From Deltaproteobacteria bacterium RIFCSPLOWO2_02_FULL_57_26 (GTDB lineage Bacteria > Desulfobacterota > Binatia > UBA9968), in contig MGSI01000078.1 in the NCBI GenBank assembly GCA_001798455.1, positions 1 to 22,586 of the forward strand: a stretch of DNA of 22,586 nucleotides. The letters run 5' to 3'. Of the stretch, positions 7,335 through 14,568 are shown one piece after another. Made by a program: the position numbers and the translations under genes. Numbering within the stretch: position 1 is the first letter of the stretch; each line of letters starts with the position of its first letter. A model generated the notes under the pieces. The model was not told the origin of the DNA. It did no database searches and saw only the letters and a list, made by a program, of their open reading frames with translations.

Positions 7335-9089
7335 TCAATGCAAAACCTTCCCGCGGGGACTGCCGTCTTCCTCTAAGAGCTGCAAGGTATAGAGCCGGCT
7401 GTACTCCTTTTTCCGCGCCAACAGCTCCTCATGGGTTCCCTCCTCAGCAATCATGCCATCGACCACGACGACGATGCGGTCCGCCCTGCGGATGGTCGAC
7501 AGACGATGGGCAATCACCAGGGTGGTCCGCCGCACCATCAAGTTTTCCAGCGCCTCCTGGACCAGTTTCTCTGACTCCGTATCCAGGGATGAAGTGGCCT
7601 CATCCAATATCAGGATCGGAGCGTCCTTGAGCAGCGCGCGCGCGATGGCCAGCCTCTGCCGCTGACCGCCGGAGAGATCCATGCCCATCTCCGCGATCAC
7701 GCTATCGTAGCCTTGAGGCATGGCCATGATAAACTCTTGGGCATGAGCGGCCTTGGCCGCGGCCACGATGTGATCCATATCCTTGGTCATGTCCCCGTAC
7801 GCGATATTGGTGCGGACAGTGTCGTTGAACAGAAACGTATGCTGCGTCACCATGCCGATTTGCGAACGGAGGGATGCGAGGGTAACGTCGCGGATGTCCA
7901 CCCTGTCGAGGGTGATCTTTCCCGCGGTGACGTCATAAAAGCGCGGGATCAGATCCGCGAGGGTGCTCTTGCCCACACCGCTTACACCGACCAGGGCCAC
8001 CAATTCCCCGGCCCGGATCCGTAGATTGATGTTTTTCAAAACCAGGTTACCGCCGTAGCCGAAACTGACATCGTGAAACTCGATCGCGCGGGAAAAACGG
8101 GGCGCCGGGCGGGCATCGGGTCGATCTCTTATCTCCGCCTCCGCATCCAAGATCTCGAAGACCCGTTCAGCCCCAGCGATCCCCTGCTGGATCATGGTGT
8201 AGGTGCGCGTCAGGTGTTTGAACGGCTGGTACATGAGAAACATAGCGGTCATGAAGGCCATGAACTCGCCCTGCGTTCGCCCTCCACCGATAACGCTCGA
8301 GCCGCCGTACCACACCACGGCTCCAATCGCCAGGGAGGCCAAGGTCTCCATCGCAGGCGTCACCACCGCTTTCATACGGCTCGCGCGCAGGAACTGGCGC
8401 AAAAGGCGCCGGTTTTCCTGCGCAAATCTCTCGCTCTCGTATTTTTCCATCCCAAAGGCCTTCACGATCCGGCTCCCTTGGATGCTCTCTTGCAAGAAGG
8501 TCGTTAGGGTCCCGGTGGTCACCTGGCCGCGACGGGTCAGATGGCGCATCTTTCGGCCCAGCCGAGTGACGGGCAAGACCGAGGCAGGGAAAACCACAAA
8601 GGCGATGGTGGCCAGCACCCAATCCTTCAAGAACGCCACTGCAATCAAAGCCACAAGCGAGGTGGTGTCGCGCATCAAAGAGGCCGCCGAATCTGTCAGC
8701 GCCGAGCGCACAAGCCCAACGTCGCTGTTCACCCGCGTGATCAAGGTCCCTGTAGTATGGCGGTGAAAGAAGGAAAGGGAGAGGTACTGAAGGTGATAAT
8801 GGAGGGCATTTCTCAAATCGTTGATGATGCGCAGACCGACGTAGTCCGTGAGATAGCTTTGCCCGAAGTTCATGAAGCCGCGGAAGGCAAAGACCCCGAT
8901 GATCACAAAGGGGAGGTATACGAGAACCACCTGATCTTTCCGGCCAAAGACATCGTCAAAGACCCGCTGGACGAGAAACGGCATGACCCCGCTAGTGGCG
9001 CTGAAGCCCAACATGCAGACCATCGCCATAGTGAAGTAGGGCCAGAGGTAGGGCCTGAGATACTGGAGCAGGCGCAGATAGATCTTCAA
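7335..9089 (-). CDS. msbA: Lipid A export ABC transporter, fused permease/ATPase (MsbA)
   Basis: A 584-residue half-transporter; the homodimer flips lipid A-core across the inner membrane. Six membrane segments occupy about residues 15-305. The nucleotide-binding domain follows: Walker A GVSGVGKST (368-376), Q-loop Q416, signature LSGGQ (472-476), Walker B ILILDEAT (492-499) and the switch histidine in IAHRLST. The start is TTG at 9089: there is no nearby ATG, the opening MKIYLRLLQYLRPYLWPY is typical of MsbA, and AGGAAG lies five bases upstream. Its position between lpxB and waaA, six bases from the latter, supports MsbA over a general multidrug exporter. A 7-bp repeat array precedes it. In related clusters a late acyltransferase often sits beside msbA, but none does here. 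Confidence 0.93.
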   Translation of the reverse strand: MKIYLRLLQYLRPYLWPYFTMAMVCMLGFSATSGVMPFLVQRVFDDVFGRKDQVVLVYLPFVIIGVFAFRGFMNFGQSYLTDYVGLRIINDLRNALHYHLQYLSLSFFHRHTTGTLITRVNSDVGLVRSALTDSAASLMRDTTSLVALIAVAFLKDWVLATIAFVVFPASVLPVTRLGRKMRHLTRRGQVTTGTLTTFLQESIQGSRIVKAFGMEKYESERFAQENRRLLRQFLRASRMKAVVTPAMETLASLAIGAVVWYGGSSVIGGGRTQGEFMAFMTAMFLMYQPFKHLTRTYTMIQQGIAGAERVFEILDAEAEIRDRPDARPAPRFSRAIEFHDVSFGYGGNLVLKNINLRIRAGELVALVGVSGVGKSTLADLIPRFYDVTAGKITLDRVDIRDVTLASLRSQIGMVTQHTFLFNDTVRTNIAYGDMTKDMDHIVAAAKAAHAQEFIMAMPQGYDSVIAEMGMDLSGGQRQRLAIARALLKDAPILILDEATSSLDTESEKLVQEALENLMVRRTTLVIAHRLSTIRRADRIVVVVDGMIAEEGTHEELLARKKEYSRLYTLQLLEEDGSPRGKVLH

Positions 9090-9138
9090 TGTCGCTTCCT
9101 TCGTCTCGCTAATCTCGTTCTTGATCGACTTCCGTCAA

Positions 9139-9166
9139 CTCAAAACTCAAAATTCAAAACTAAAAA
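9139..9166. repeat. 7-bp tandem array, unit CTCAAAA
   Basis: Four exact-period units on the plus strand (ctcaaaa, ctcaaaa, ttcaaaa, ctaaaaa) lie in the 93-base gap between lpxB and msbA. This is the most AT-rich stretch of that spacer. The unit and period differ from the 9-bp arrays elsewhere in the window and there is no dyad. Apart from a weak TTGACG sequence on the minus strand just downstream of the array I see no convincing promoter in this gap. Confidence 0.75.
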
Positions 9167-9182
9167 CTCTATGAGCTAAAAA

Positions 9183-10331
9183 TCACCCCATCATCCCAAG
9201 CGCGATATCGGCCACCCGCTCGGCCGCCCCGGGCGTGCCGAGCTTTTGCCGCACCGCGGCCAATTGCTCCACGATTTGACGGTAGAGCTCCCCATCCAGC
9301 AACATCCGCCGGGTCTCGAACAAAATTCGCTCGGGCGTGACCTCGTTCTGGATCAGTTCCGGCACCACCGTCTGTCCGGCAATGATATTGACCATACCGA
9401 TGTGGTCGACGCGCACCAAAAGGCGGGCAAGCGCATAGGTGAGCCAGGCCAGCCGGTAAACAATCACCATCGGTTTAAGCATCAATGCCGTCTCCAGCGT
9501 CGCGGTTCCCGAGGCCGCCCAGGCTAGGTCGCAGGCGTTTAGGACATCATAAGCATTCCCTTCGGCAATAGCTAGCCGGGTCGACGAGCGAGCCAGAAGC
9601 CGCTCCAGCTCGCCTCGCTCGACCGTGCTGGCACGGACCAGAACGAACTGGACCTCCATCTCCTCGCTCAACCGGTCTGCCGCCTCCAGCATAGGGGGGA
9701 GATGATAGGCGATTTCCCGCCTGCGGCTTCCGGGAAGCAGGGCGATCGTCCGCCTGGAAGGGTCCAACCCAAGCTGCGCCAGCGTCGCTTGGCGAGGCTG
9801 GTGGGACCGGACGACATCGAGGAGGGGGTGCCCGACAAAGCTGACTCGCATCCCCCGCTTCTCGTAGATCGCAACCTCAAAGGGAAAAACCACCGCTATG
9901 TGATCCACCCAGCGGGCGATCTGCTTTACTCGCCGCTTACGCCAGGCCCAGACCTGCGGGCTGATGTAGTAGAGGACCGGAATCTTAATCCGCCTGGCCA
10001 ATCGGGCCAGGCGCAAATTGAACTCGGGGAAATCAATGAGGATCAAAAGATCAGGTTTCTCCTTCCGCAACGCACCACGCACCAACCGGTAGGCCATCCA
10101 AAGCGTCCTGAGATTTCCCGCCAGCTCAGCCAATCCCATGCCGGTGAGCCGTGCCACATCAAAGATGACCCTCACGCCCTCCTGCCGAAGGCGCTCTCCG
10201 GCAACGCCAAAAATCTCCAGTTCAGTATGCCGCTGGCAGAGCGAGCGGACCAGCTGAGCCCCATGGAGATCTCCCGATGCCTCTCCGACGACGACCATGA
10301 TGCGCCTCGGCTTTGTCCCTGGCCCGTTCAC
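9183..10331 (-). CDS. lpxB: Lipid-A-disaccharide synthase (LpxB)
   Basis: A GT19 glycosyltransferase of 382 residues that condenses 2,3-diacylglucosamine-1-phosphate (lipid X) with UDP-2,3-diacylglucosamine. Motifs in order: GEASGDLHG (16-24), IDFPEFN (99-105, with D100 at the place of the catalytic aspartate), SPQVWAWR (124-131), GHPLLD (167-172) and LLPGSRRREI (198-207), then ASGTATLETAL in the donor-binding domain. The start is GTG at 10331, which overlaps the oxidoreductase stop by four bases (GTGA). An ATG at 10298 has a better ribosome site (GAGG, six bases away), but using it would remove part of the first beta strand ahead of GEASGD, so I keep the GTG. LpxI, two genes upstream, makes one of its substrates. 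Confidence 0.94.
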   Translation of the reverse strand: MNGPGTKPRRIMVVVGEASGDLHGAQLVRSLCQRHTELEIFGVAGERLRQEGVRVIFDVARLTGMGLAELAGNLRTLWMAYRLVRGALRKEKPDLLILIDFPEFNLRLARLARRIKIPVLYYISPQVWAWRKRRVKQIARWVDHIAVVFPFEVAIYEKRGMRVSFVGHPLLDVVRSHQPRQATLAQLGLDPSRRTIALLPGSRRREIAYHLPPMLEAADRLSEEMEVQFVLVRASTVERGELERLLARSSTRLAIAEGNAYDVLNACDLAWAASGTATLETALMLKPMVIVYRLAWLTYALARLLVRVDHIGMVNIIAGQTVVPELIQNEVTPERILFETRRMLLDGELYRQIVEQLAAVRQKLGTPGAAERVADIALGMMG

Positions 10332-11281
10332 AGCTCCGCTGCCGGCTGGCTCAGCCGCTCGCTGATCATCGCCGCGATCTCCAAGGCCCGGAGCCCCTCC
10401 TCTCCGCTCACCAGAGGAAGCGCACGTGTGCGGACGGATTCCAAAAAGGAGTTGATCTCATCGGCTAGGGCGTCTCCCTCCTTCATCTCAACAGTCTCTG
10501 CGCGGATGCTCAGCCATCCCGCCCCTTTCTCTGGCTTACGGTAGATCTGCGCTCGCTTCTGATCGTAATCGATCGAGATGTAGGCGTCCATTTGGAAAAA
10601 TCGGATCTTCCGCTCACGTTTCACCGAAACTCGGCTTGACGTCACGTTGGCGATGCAGCCATTGGAGAAGGTGATGCGCGCGTTCGCGATGTCCGGCTTG
10701 TCGGTCAAGACCGCGACCCCGACCGCGTCCACACGTTTCACTTCCGAACGCACCAGGCTGGCGATAATGTCAATGTCGTGAATCATCAGGTCGAGCACGA
10801 CATCTACATCGGTCCCGCGCTCTACAAACGGAGCGAGCCGATGGCATTCGACGAACCTGGGGTCTCGGATCACACCCTCGAGCCTGCGGATGGCAGGGTT
10901 AAACCGCTCCAGGTGCCCGACCTGGAGCACGCACCCTTTCTCACGCGCTAACGCCACGATCTCCCGGCCCTGATCTAACGTGGCCGCCATGGGCTTTTCC
11001 ACCAAGACATCGATTCCGGCACCAAGGAACTCCCGGCTTACCTCATAGTGCAAGCGGGTCGGAACCGCGACGCTCACGCACCGGACTCGGCCCAAGAGTT
11101 CTCGGTAGTCCGTAGTCGACGAAACCCTGAGCCGCTTCCCAACCTCTTCGGCTCGGGCCCGATCGATATCGGCGACCCCGATCAGCGCGGCCTTCTCCGA
11201 AGCGGCATATTTTTCGGCATGGTGTCGGCCGGCATACCCGACGCCGACGACTCCGACCGGTATTTTCAAGCCCGCACCCAT
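10328..11281 (-). CDS. Gfo/Idh/MocA-family NAD(P)-dependent oxidoreductase (UDP-GlcNAc 3-dehydrogenase, GnnA-like, candidate)
   Basis: A 317-residue protein with an N-terminal Rossmann fold (GVGYAGRHH, 13-21, as GxGxxGxxH) and the family's EKP motif (95-97; K96 is the usual catalytic lysine). GHLERFNPA (122-130) and DLMIHDID (164-171) sit in the substrate domain, and H168 is in the position expected for a catalytic histidine. The family oxidises sugar hydroxyls with NAD(P). Its place between lpxI and lpxB suggests a lipid A precursor sugar as substrate. The closest known precedent is GnnA, which makes 3-keto-UDP-GlcNAc for the 2,3-diaminoglucose form of lipid A. The GnnB aminotransferase partner is not in this window, so the function is inference. 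The gene is translationally coupled to lpxB by a four-base overlap. Confidence 0.8.
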   Translation of the reverse strand: MGAGLKIPVGVVGVGYAGRHHAEKYAASEKAALIGVADIDRARAEEVGKRLRVSSTTDYRELLGRVRCVSVAVPTRLHYEVSREFLGAGIDVLVEKPMAATLDQGREIVALAREKGCVLQVGHLERFNPAIRRLEGVIRDPRFVECHRLAPFVERGTDVDVVLDLMIHDIDIIASLVRSEVKRVDAVGVAVLTDKPDIANARITFSNGCIANVTSSRVSVKRERKIRFFQMDAYISIDYDQKRAQIYRKPEKGAGWLSIRAETVEMKEGDALADEINSFLESVRTRALPLVSGEEGLRALEIAAMISERLSQPAAEL

Positions 11282-11291
11282 CGCACCGCAA

Positions 11292-11305
11292 CTCTCTGCT
11301 GAGAG
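11292..11305. other. Small hairpin (5-bp stem, 4-base loop)
   Basis: ctctc-tgct-gagag lies immediately next to the repeat hairpin at 11306-11341 and ends eleven bases before the start codon of the oxidoreductase. In the transcript both hairpins sit in the leader of that gene, which has no strong ribosome binding site. Confidence 0.4.
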
Positions 11306-11342
11306 CGTTCAAATCGTTTAACGTCTTGAACCATTTGAACGT
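11306..11342. repeat. 9-bp-period array forming a perfect 9-bp inverted repeat
   Basis: Four 9-base units (gttcaaatc, gtttaacgt, cttgaacca, tttgaacgt) fill 11307-11342. The outer arms cgttcaaat (11306-11314) and atttgaacg (11333-11341) are perfect reverse complements around an 18-base loop. The array abuts the lpxI stop codon. A 20-base stretch of it (11321-11340) recurs exactly at 12223-12242, upstream of lpxI. No U-run follows on the minus strand, so it is not a standard terminator. Confidence 0.8.
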
Positions 11343-12155
11343 CTAGAGCCCGCCGCTGACGGCCACGACGACGATCCTGTGCCGCTCTGCGTCGTTGAGC
11401 ATCTGTTCCTTTTCCAACAGAATCGTCTTACCCGCCTCGACGGCCAAGACCGCCCCCTTCTGCTCGACCAGAACCTTCACCGTATCGACCCCGACCGCGG
11501 GCACGTCAAAGCGCAGGTCCTGCTCCGGCCTGCTCACCTTTATCACGGCGAAACCCCCTCGGCTCAGCCTCCCGGCCCGGCGGATCACCTCGTCGGTACC
11601 CTCTGCCGCCTCAACTGCCACGACCATCCGGTCTTTCACCGCGACGCACTGCCCCACGCCTAGTCGCCCGATCTCTTTGGCCACCCGCAACCCAAGGCGC
11701 ACATCTTCCCACTGAGCCGGACTGGGCGAGCGACGGGTCAGCACGCCTTCAGCCGGAATGATCCGGGAGAGGAAGGTGGTCGACTCCAAAACTCGGATCC
11801 CCTCTGCCTCGAGCTCTTCCGCCACTCCCCTGAGAAGGCGATCGTCGTCGCGACTTCTGATCCGGGCTAAAAAGGCCGCGCCTCGGAGATCTGGCCGGAA
11901 GTTGGAAAAGAGCTTGACTTTGCGGATTCCTCCAGCCATGACCACCTCGTGGACGCCCGCCCGCTGGAAGGTCCGGATGATCTTCCCTAACTCGCCCACG
12001 TGAAGCCATGTTACCTCATCCCCCACCCTTTCGATCTCTTTCGGGGTCTCACCCCGATGCGCTACGGTGACCAAAGATACTCCCTCCCGCTTCGCCTGCT
12101 CGGCAAAGATCAGAGGGAATTTGCCGTTTCCCGCTATTAAACCCAGTTTCCTCAT
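11343..12155 (-). CDS. lpxI: UDP-2,3-diacylglucosamine pyrophosphatase (LpxI)
   Basis: This 270-residue enzyme (formerly DUF1009) hydrolyses UDP-2,3-diacylglucosamine to lipid X and UMP. It replaces LpxH in many alphaproteobacterial, deltaproteobacterial and related genomes. The N-terminal domain begins LGLIAGNGKFPLIFA (4-18). SRDDDRLLRG (101-110) and the C-terminal VEAAEGTDEVIRRAG (181-195), VGVDTV (221-226) and AVEAGKT (238-244) are characteristic of the family. The ATG at 12155 has no visible Shine-Dalgarno sequence: only eight bases, TTTTTGGC, separate it from a 9-bp repeat array. A related array touches its stop codon, so lpxI is bracketed by repeats. The position between lpxA and lpxB fits the pathway order. 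Confidence 0.94.
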   Translation of the reverse strand: MRKLGLIAGNGKFPLIFAEQAKREGVSLVTVAHRGETPKEIERVGDEVTWLHVGELGKIIRTFQRAGVHEVVMAGGIRKVKLFSNFRPDLRGAAFLARIRSRDDDRLLRGVAEELEAEGIRVLESTTFLSRIIPAEGVLTRRSPSPAQWEDVRLGLRVAKEIGRLGVGQCVAVKDRMVVAVEAAEGTDEVIRRAGRLSRGGFAVIKVSRPEQDLRFDVPAVGVDTVKVLVEQKGAVLAVEAGKTILLEKEQMLNDAERHRIVVVAVSGGL

Positions 12156-12163
12156 GCCAAAAA

Positions 12164-12244
12164 GTTCAAGTCGTTTAAGCCGTTCAATCCGTTAAACGTC
12201 TTGAACCGTTTGAATGTTTTGAACGTCTTGAACCATTTGAACCA
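12164..12244. repeat. 9-bp-period array of nine units in two opposing blocks (GTTCAAGCC / TTTGAACGT)
   Basis: Nine consecutive 9-base units occupy most of the 101-base gap between lpxA and lpxI. On the plus strand four read GTTCAA-like (gttcaagtc, gtttaagcc, gttcaatcc, gttaaacgt). From 12200 five read TTGAAC-like (cttgaaccg, tttgaatgt, tttgaacgt, cttgaacca, tttgaacca). GTTCAA and TTGAAC are reverse complements, so the array has a hinge near 12199 and could fold on itself. It ends eight bases before the lpxI start codon. Confidence 0.88.
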
Positions 12245-12256
12245 TTGCCAGTTTTT

Positions 12257-13033
12257 TTACCGGCAGATCCCTCGCTGGGAGTTCTCGACAAAAAGATTCA
12301 AGTGTTCCACCTCGGGGGAGTTGGGAATCTCCTCTTTCACCTTTTTCAGCGCGTCTCTAACCTTCAGTCCGGATTGAAAAATAATCCGGTAGGCCTTCTT
12401 CAATCCCTCGATCTGCACCTTGGTGAAGCCCCTGCGCCTCAGCCCCTCAAGATTAAGTCCCCTGAGGCGGGCCCGGTCTCCGGTTGCGGTGCAATACGGA
12501 GGGATATCCTTCGAAACCATAGAGCCGGCCCCCAAAATTGCGCTGGTCCCCACCTTGACGAACTGATGAATACCTACCAGGCCGCCGACAATGACGTAGT
12601 CCTCGATGACCACATGGCCCCCGAGAGTCGCGCCATTGGCGACGATGTTGTGCCCGCCCAGGATGCAATCGTGGGCGATGTGGCAATACATCATCAGGAG
12701 GTTGTGGTCACCGATCCGCGTAACCATCCCTCCTCCAGCCGTCCCCGGATTGAGCGACACGAATTCCCGAATGGTGTTGTGATTCCCGATGATGAGCCGG
12801 CTATCCTCTCCCCTGTACTTGAGATCCTGAGGCACCGAACCCACGGAAGCGAACTGCAAGATCAGGTTGCCCTGCCCCAGGGTCGTGTTCCCTTCGATCA
12901 CCACGTGGGACCTGATACGGGTTCCCTTGCCGATTTTCACCTGCGGGCCAATGACTGAATAGGCCCCTACCTCGACGTCTTCCTCCAGCTCTGCACCAGG
13001 ACCCACGAATGCGGTCGCATGAATCTTGCTCAT
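12257..13033 (-). CDS. lpxA: UDP-N-acetylglucosamine O-acyltransferase (LpxA)
   Basis: A 258-residue left-handed beta-helix acyltransferase that adds the first 3-hydroxyacyl chain to UDP-GlcNAc (or its 3-amino form). Hexapeptide repeats run from about residue 10 to 180. The catalytic histidine is H121 in CHIAHDC, matching E. coli H125, and the C-terminal helical domain includes GLNLEGLRRRGF (192-203). Aligned to E. coli from memory, A169 replaces G173, the residue that sets acyl chain length, and N95 replaces H99 (HRGT reads NPGT). I use the ATG at 13033, preceded by GGTGGCGG, because the sequence before it in frame (from 13117) overlaps fabZ and is unlike LpxA. The gene follows fabZ by 28 bases. 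Confidence 0.95.
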   Translation of the reverse strand: MSKIHATAFVGPGAELEEDVEVGAYSVIGPQVKIGKGTRIRSHVVIEGNTTLGQGNLILQFASVGSVPQDLKYRGEDSRLIIGNHNTIREFVSLNPGTAGGGMVTRIGDHNLLMMYCHIAHDCILGGHNIVANGATLGGHVVIEDYVIVGGLVGIHQFVKVGTSAILGAGSMVSKDIPPYCTATGDRARLRGLNLEGLRRRGFTKVQIEGLKKAYRIIFQSGLKVRDALKKVKEEIPNSPEVEHLNLFVENSQRGICR

Positions 13034-13061
13034 TCCGCCACCATCCCCGGGGAAAAAACCG

Positions 13062-13499
13062 CTAGTCGAAAGGCACCTCCATCGCCGAGATCTCCGCGTG
13101 GGCGACAACCTTTCCATCGACCATGGCCACTCCCCTCATTTTCCAGAAGGAGCCGCGTCGCTTGAGCGAGGTCAATTCCAGGCGGAGTTGATCCCCCGGC
13201 TCAACGGGCCGTTTGAACTTGACCCGATCCAGACCGGTTAAGACGAAGACTTTCTCCCCGTCCCTTCCGCCTCTCGAGGCGTGAGCAAAAATGGCGCCGA
13301 GCTGGGCCATGGCCTCGCAAATCAATACCCCCGGCATCACCGGCCGATTGGGGAAGTGGCCTTGAAAGAATCCTTCGTTGATCGTAACGTTCTTGATGCC
13401 AACGATTCTCTGATCCCTTTCCACCTCCAGGATCCGGTCGATTAGGAGAAAGGGGTAACGGTGCGGGATGGTCTTAAAGATCTCTCTTACGTCGAGCAT
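13062..13499 (-). CDS. fabZ: 3-hydroxyacyl-[acyl-carrier-protein] dehydratase (FabZ)
   Basis: A 145-residue hot-dog-fold dehydratase of type II fatty acid synthesis. It shares its 3-hydroxyacyl-ACP pool with LpxA and LpxD, which explains its place between them. PHRYPFLLIDR (12-22) precedes the catalytic pair H48 (GHFPNRPVMPG) and E62 (CEAMAQ). The ATG at 13499 has AGGAG nine bases upstream and gives the standard length. A GTG seven codons earlier (13520) is possible but has no ribosome site. The start lies 26 bases inside the end of lpxD, so the two are probably translationally coupled. Confidence 0.95.
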   Translation of the reverse strand: MLDVREIFKTIPHRYPFLLIDRILEVERDQRIVGIKNVTINEGFFQGHFPNRPVMPGVLICEAMAQLGAIFAHASRGGRDGEKVFVLTGLDRVKFKRPVEPGDQLRLELTSLKRRGSFWKMRGVAMVDGKVVAHAEISAMEVPFD

Positions 13500-14568
13500 G
13501 GCCCTTCGCTCCTTTTCCACTTCGGCGCGCCAGCTCAGCGACTTTGCGCTCCAGCCGCCGCACGTCGCGCCATAACTTGGCTAGGTTGGGGAGTATCGTC
13601 ATCACTTTGACCCACTCATGATGGGGAGCCGCTGCGATTCCGCCGGAGAGCAGCGCCCCGGGGGGCACCGAGCGGGGGATCCCGGATTGCGGGCCAATTC
13701 GAGCCCGATCGCCGATCTCGACATGATTGACCACGCCCACTTGACCGGCGAGAACGACCTCCTTGCCAATCCGGGTGCTTCCCGCGATTCCGGCCTGAGC
13801 CGCAATGATCGAATCCTCACCCACGACCACGTTGTGAGCGATCTGCACTAGATTATCGATCTTGGTGCCCCGGCGGATGATCGTCCGGCCCAGCGTCGCG
13901 CGGTCCACCGTCGTGTTGGCTCCGATCTCGACATCATCCTCGATTTCGACGATTCCCACCTGCGGTATCTTGATCCTCTCCTTTCCCTCTCCTGCGTAAC
14001 CGAACCCATCGCTCCCGATCACCACTCCGGCATGCAGGATGACCCGATTGCCCACCCGACATCCCTCGCGCACCGTGACCTGGGGATACAGCCGGCAATT
14101 TTCTCCCACCTCGACCCCATCTCCCAAAAACACCCCCGGGAAGAGCACGGTGCCCCGCTTCACCCTCACCCTTTTGCCCACATAGACGTAGGGGAACACG
14201 GTCACATCTCTCACCAGAACCGTCGTCGGATCGATGCTGGCCTGCGAACTAATCCACCCATCGTATCGCGGCAGAGGTGAAAAGACATGCAGGATCTTGG
14301 CAAAGGCGAGATAGGGCTGGGGAACCTGGAGGAAATTCCCCCGGGCGCTACGGGTGCCCTCCCCGGGAAGATTGGGGCCGACGATGATCGCGCTCGCCTT
14401 GCACGTGGCGAGATAGGCCCGGTAGCGCGGGTGGGTCAGAAAAGTGATGTCGCCCTCGCCCGCCTCCTCGATCGAGGCCACCCCCCGGATTTCTATCCCG
14501 CCATTGCCAATCACGCTCCCGCCGACATACTCGGCCAGCTCCCACAGGGTTTTCCGCGGCGCGGTCAT
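13474..14568 (-). CDS. lpxD: UDP-3-O-acylglucosamine N-acyltransferase (LpxD)
   Basis: A 364-residue trimeric left-handed beta-helix enzyme that N-acylates UDP-3-O-acyl-glucosamine. The N-terminal uridine-binding domain (1-100) includes ITFLTHPRY (41-49). Hexapeptide repeats run from about 108 to 320, interrupted by GSDGFGY (185-191). The catalytic histidine is H245 in VQIAHNVVVG. The C-terminal helix is followed by a strongly basic tail (RRSGKGAKGHARRKRDL). It starts with an ATG that overlaps the skp stop by four bases. The basic tail is longer than I would expect and overlaps the fabZ start region, so part of it may reflect the gene overlap rather than function. Confidence 0.95.
   Translation of the reverse strand: MTAPRKTLWELAEYVGGSVIGNGGIEIRGVASIEEAGEGDITFLTHPRYRAYLATCKASAIIVGPNLPGEGTRSARGNFLQVPQPYLAFAKILHVFSPLPRYDGWISSQASIDPTTVLVRDVTVFPYVYVGKRVRVKRGTVLFPGVFLGDGVEVGENCRLYPQVTVREGCRVGNRVILHAGVVIGSDGFGYAGEGKERIKIPQVGIVEIEDDVEIGANTTVDRATLGRTIIRRGTKIDNLVQIAHNVVVGEDSIIAAQAGIAGSTRIGKEVVLAGQVGVVNHVEIGDRARIGPQSGIPRSVPPGALLSGGIAAAPHHEWVKVMTILPNLAKLWRDVRRLERKVAELARRSGKGAKGHARRKRDL

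Noticed and set aside
9183..10298. lpxB starting at the internal ATG at 10298
   Set aside because: It has a better ribosome site, but the shorter protein would lose most of the first beta strand before GEASGD, and the GTG at 10331 is coupled by overlap to the previous stop. It remains a possible alternative.
3963..12244. CRISPR-like arrays
   Set aside because: The repeats have 7- or 9-base units directly abutting each other with no unique spacers, and no cas genes are present.
12252..12258. Run of seven T as an intrinsic terminator
   Set aside because: The T-run is on the plus strand, which has no supported gene; on the transcribed strand it is an A-run inside the lpxA stop region with no stable stem before it.
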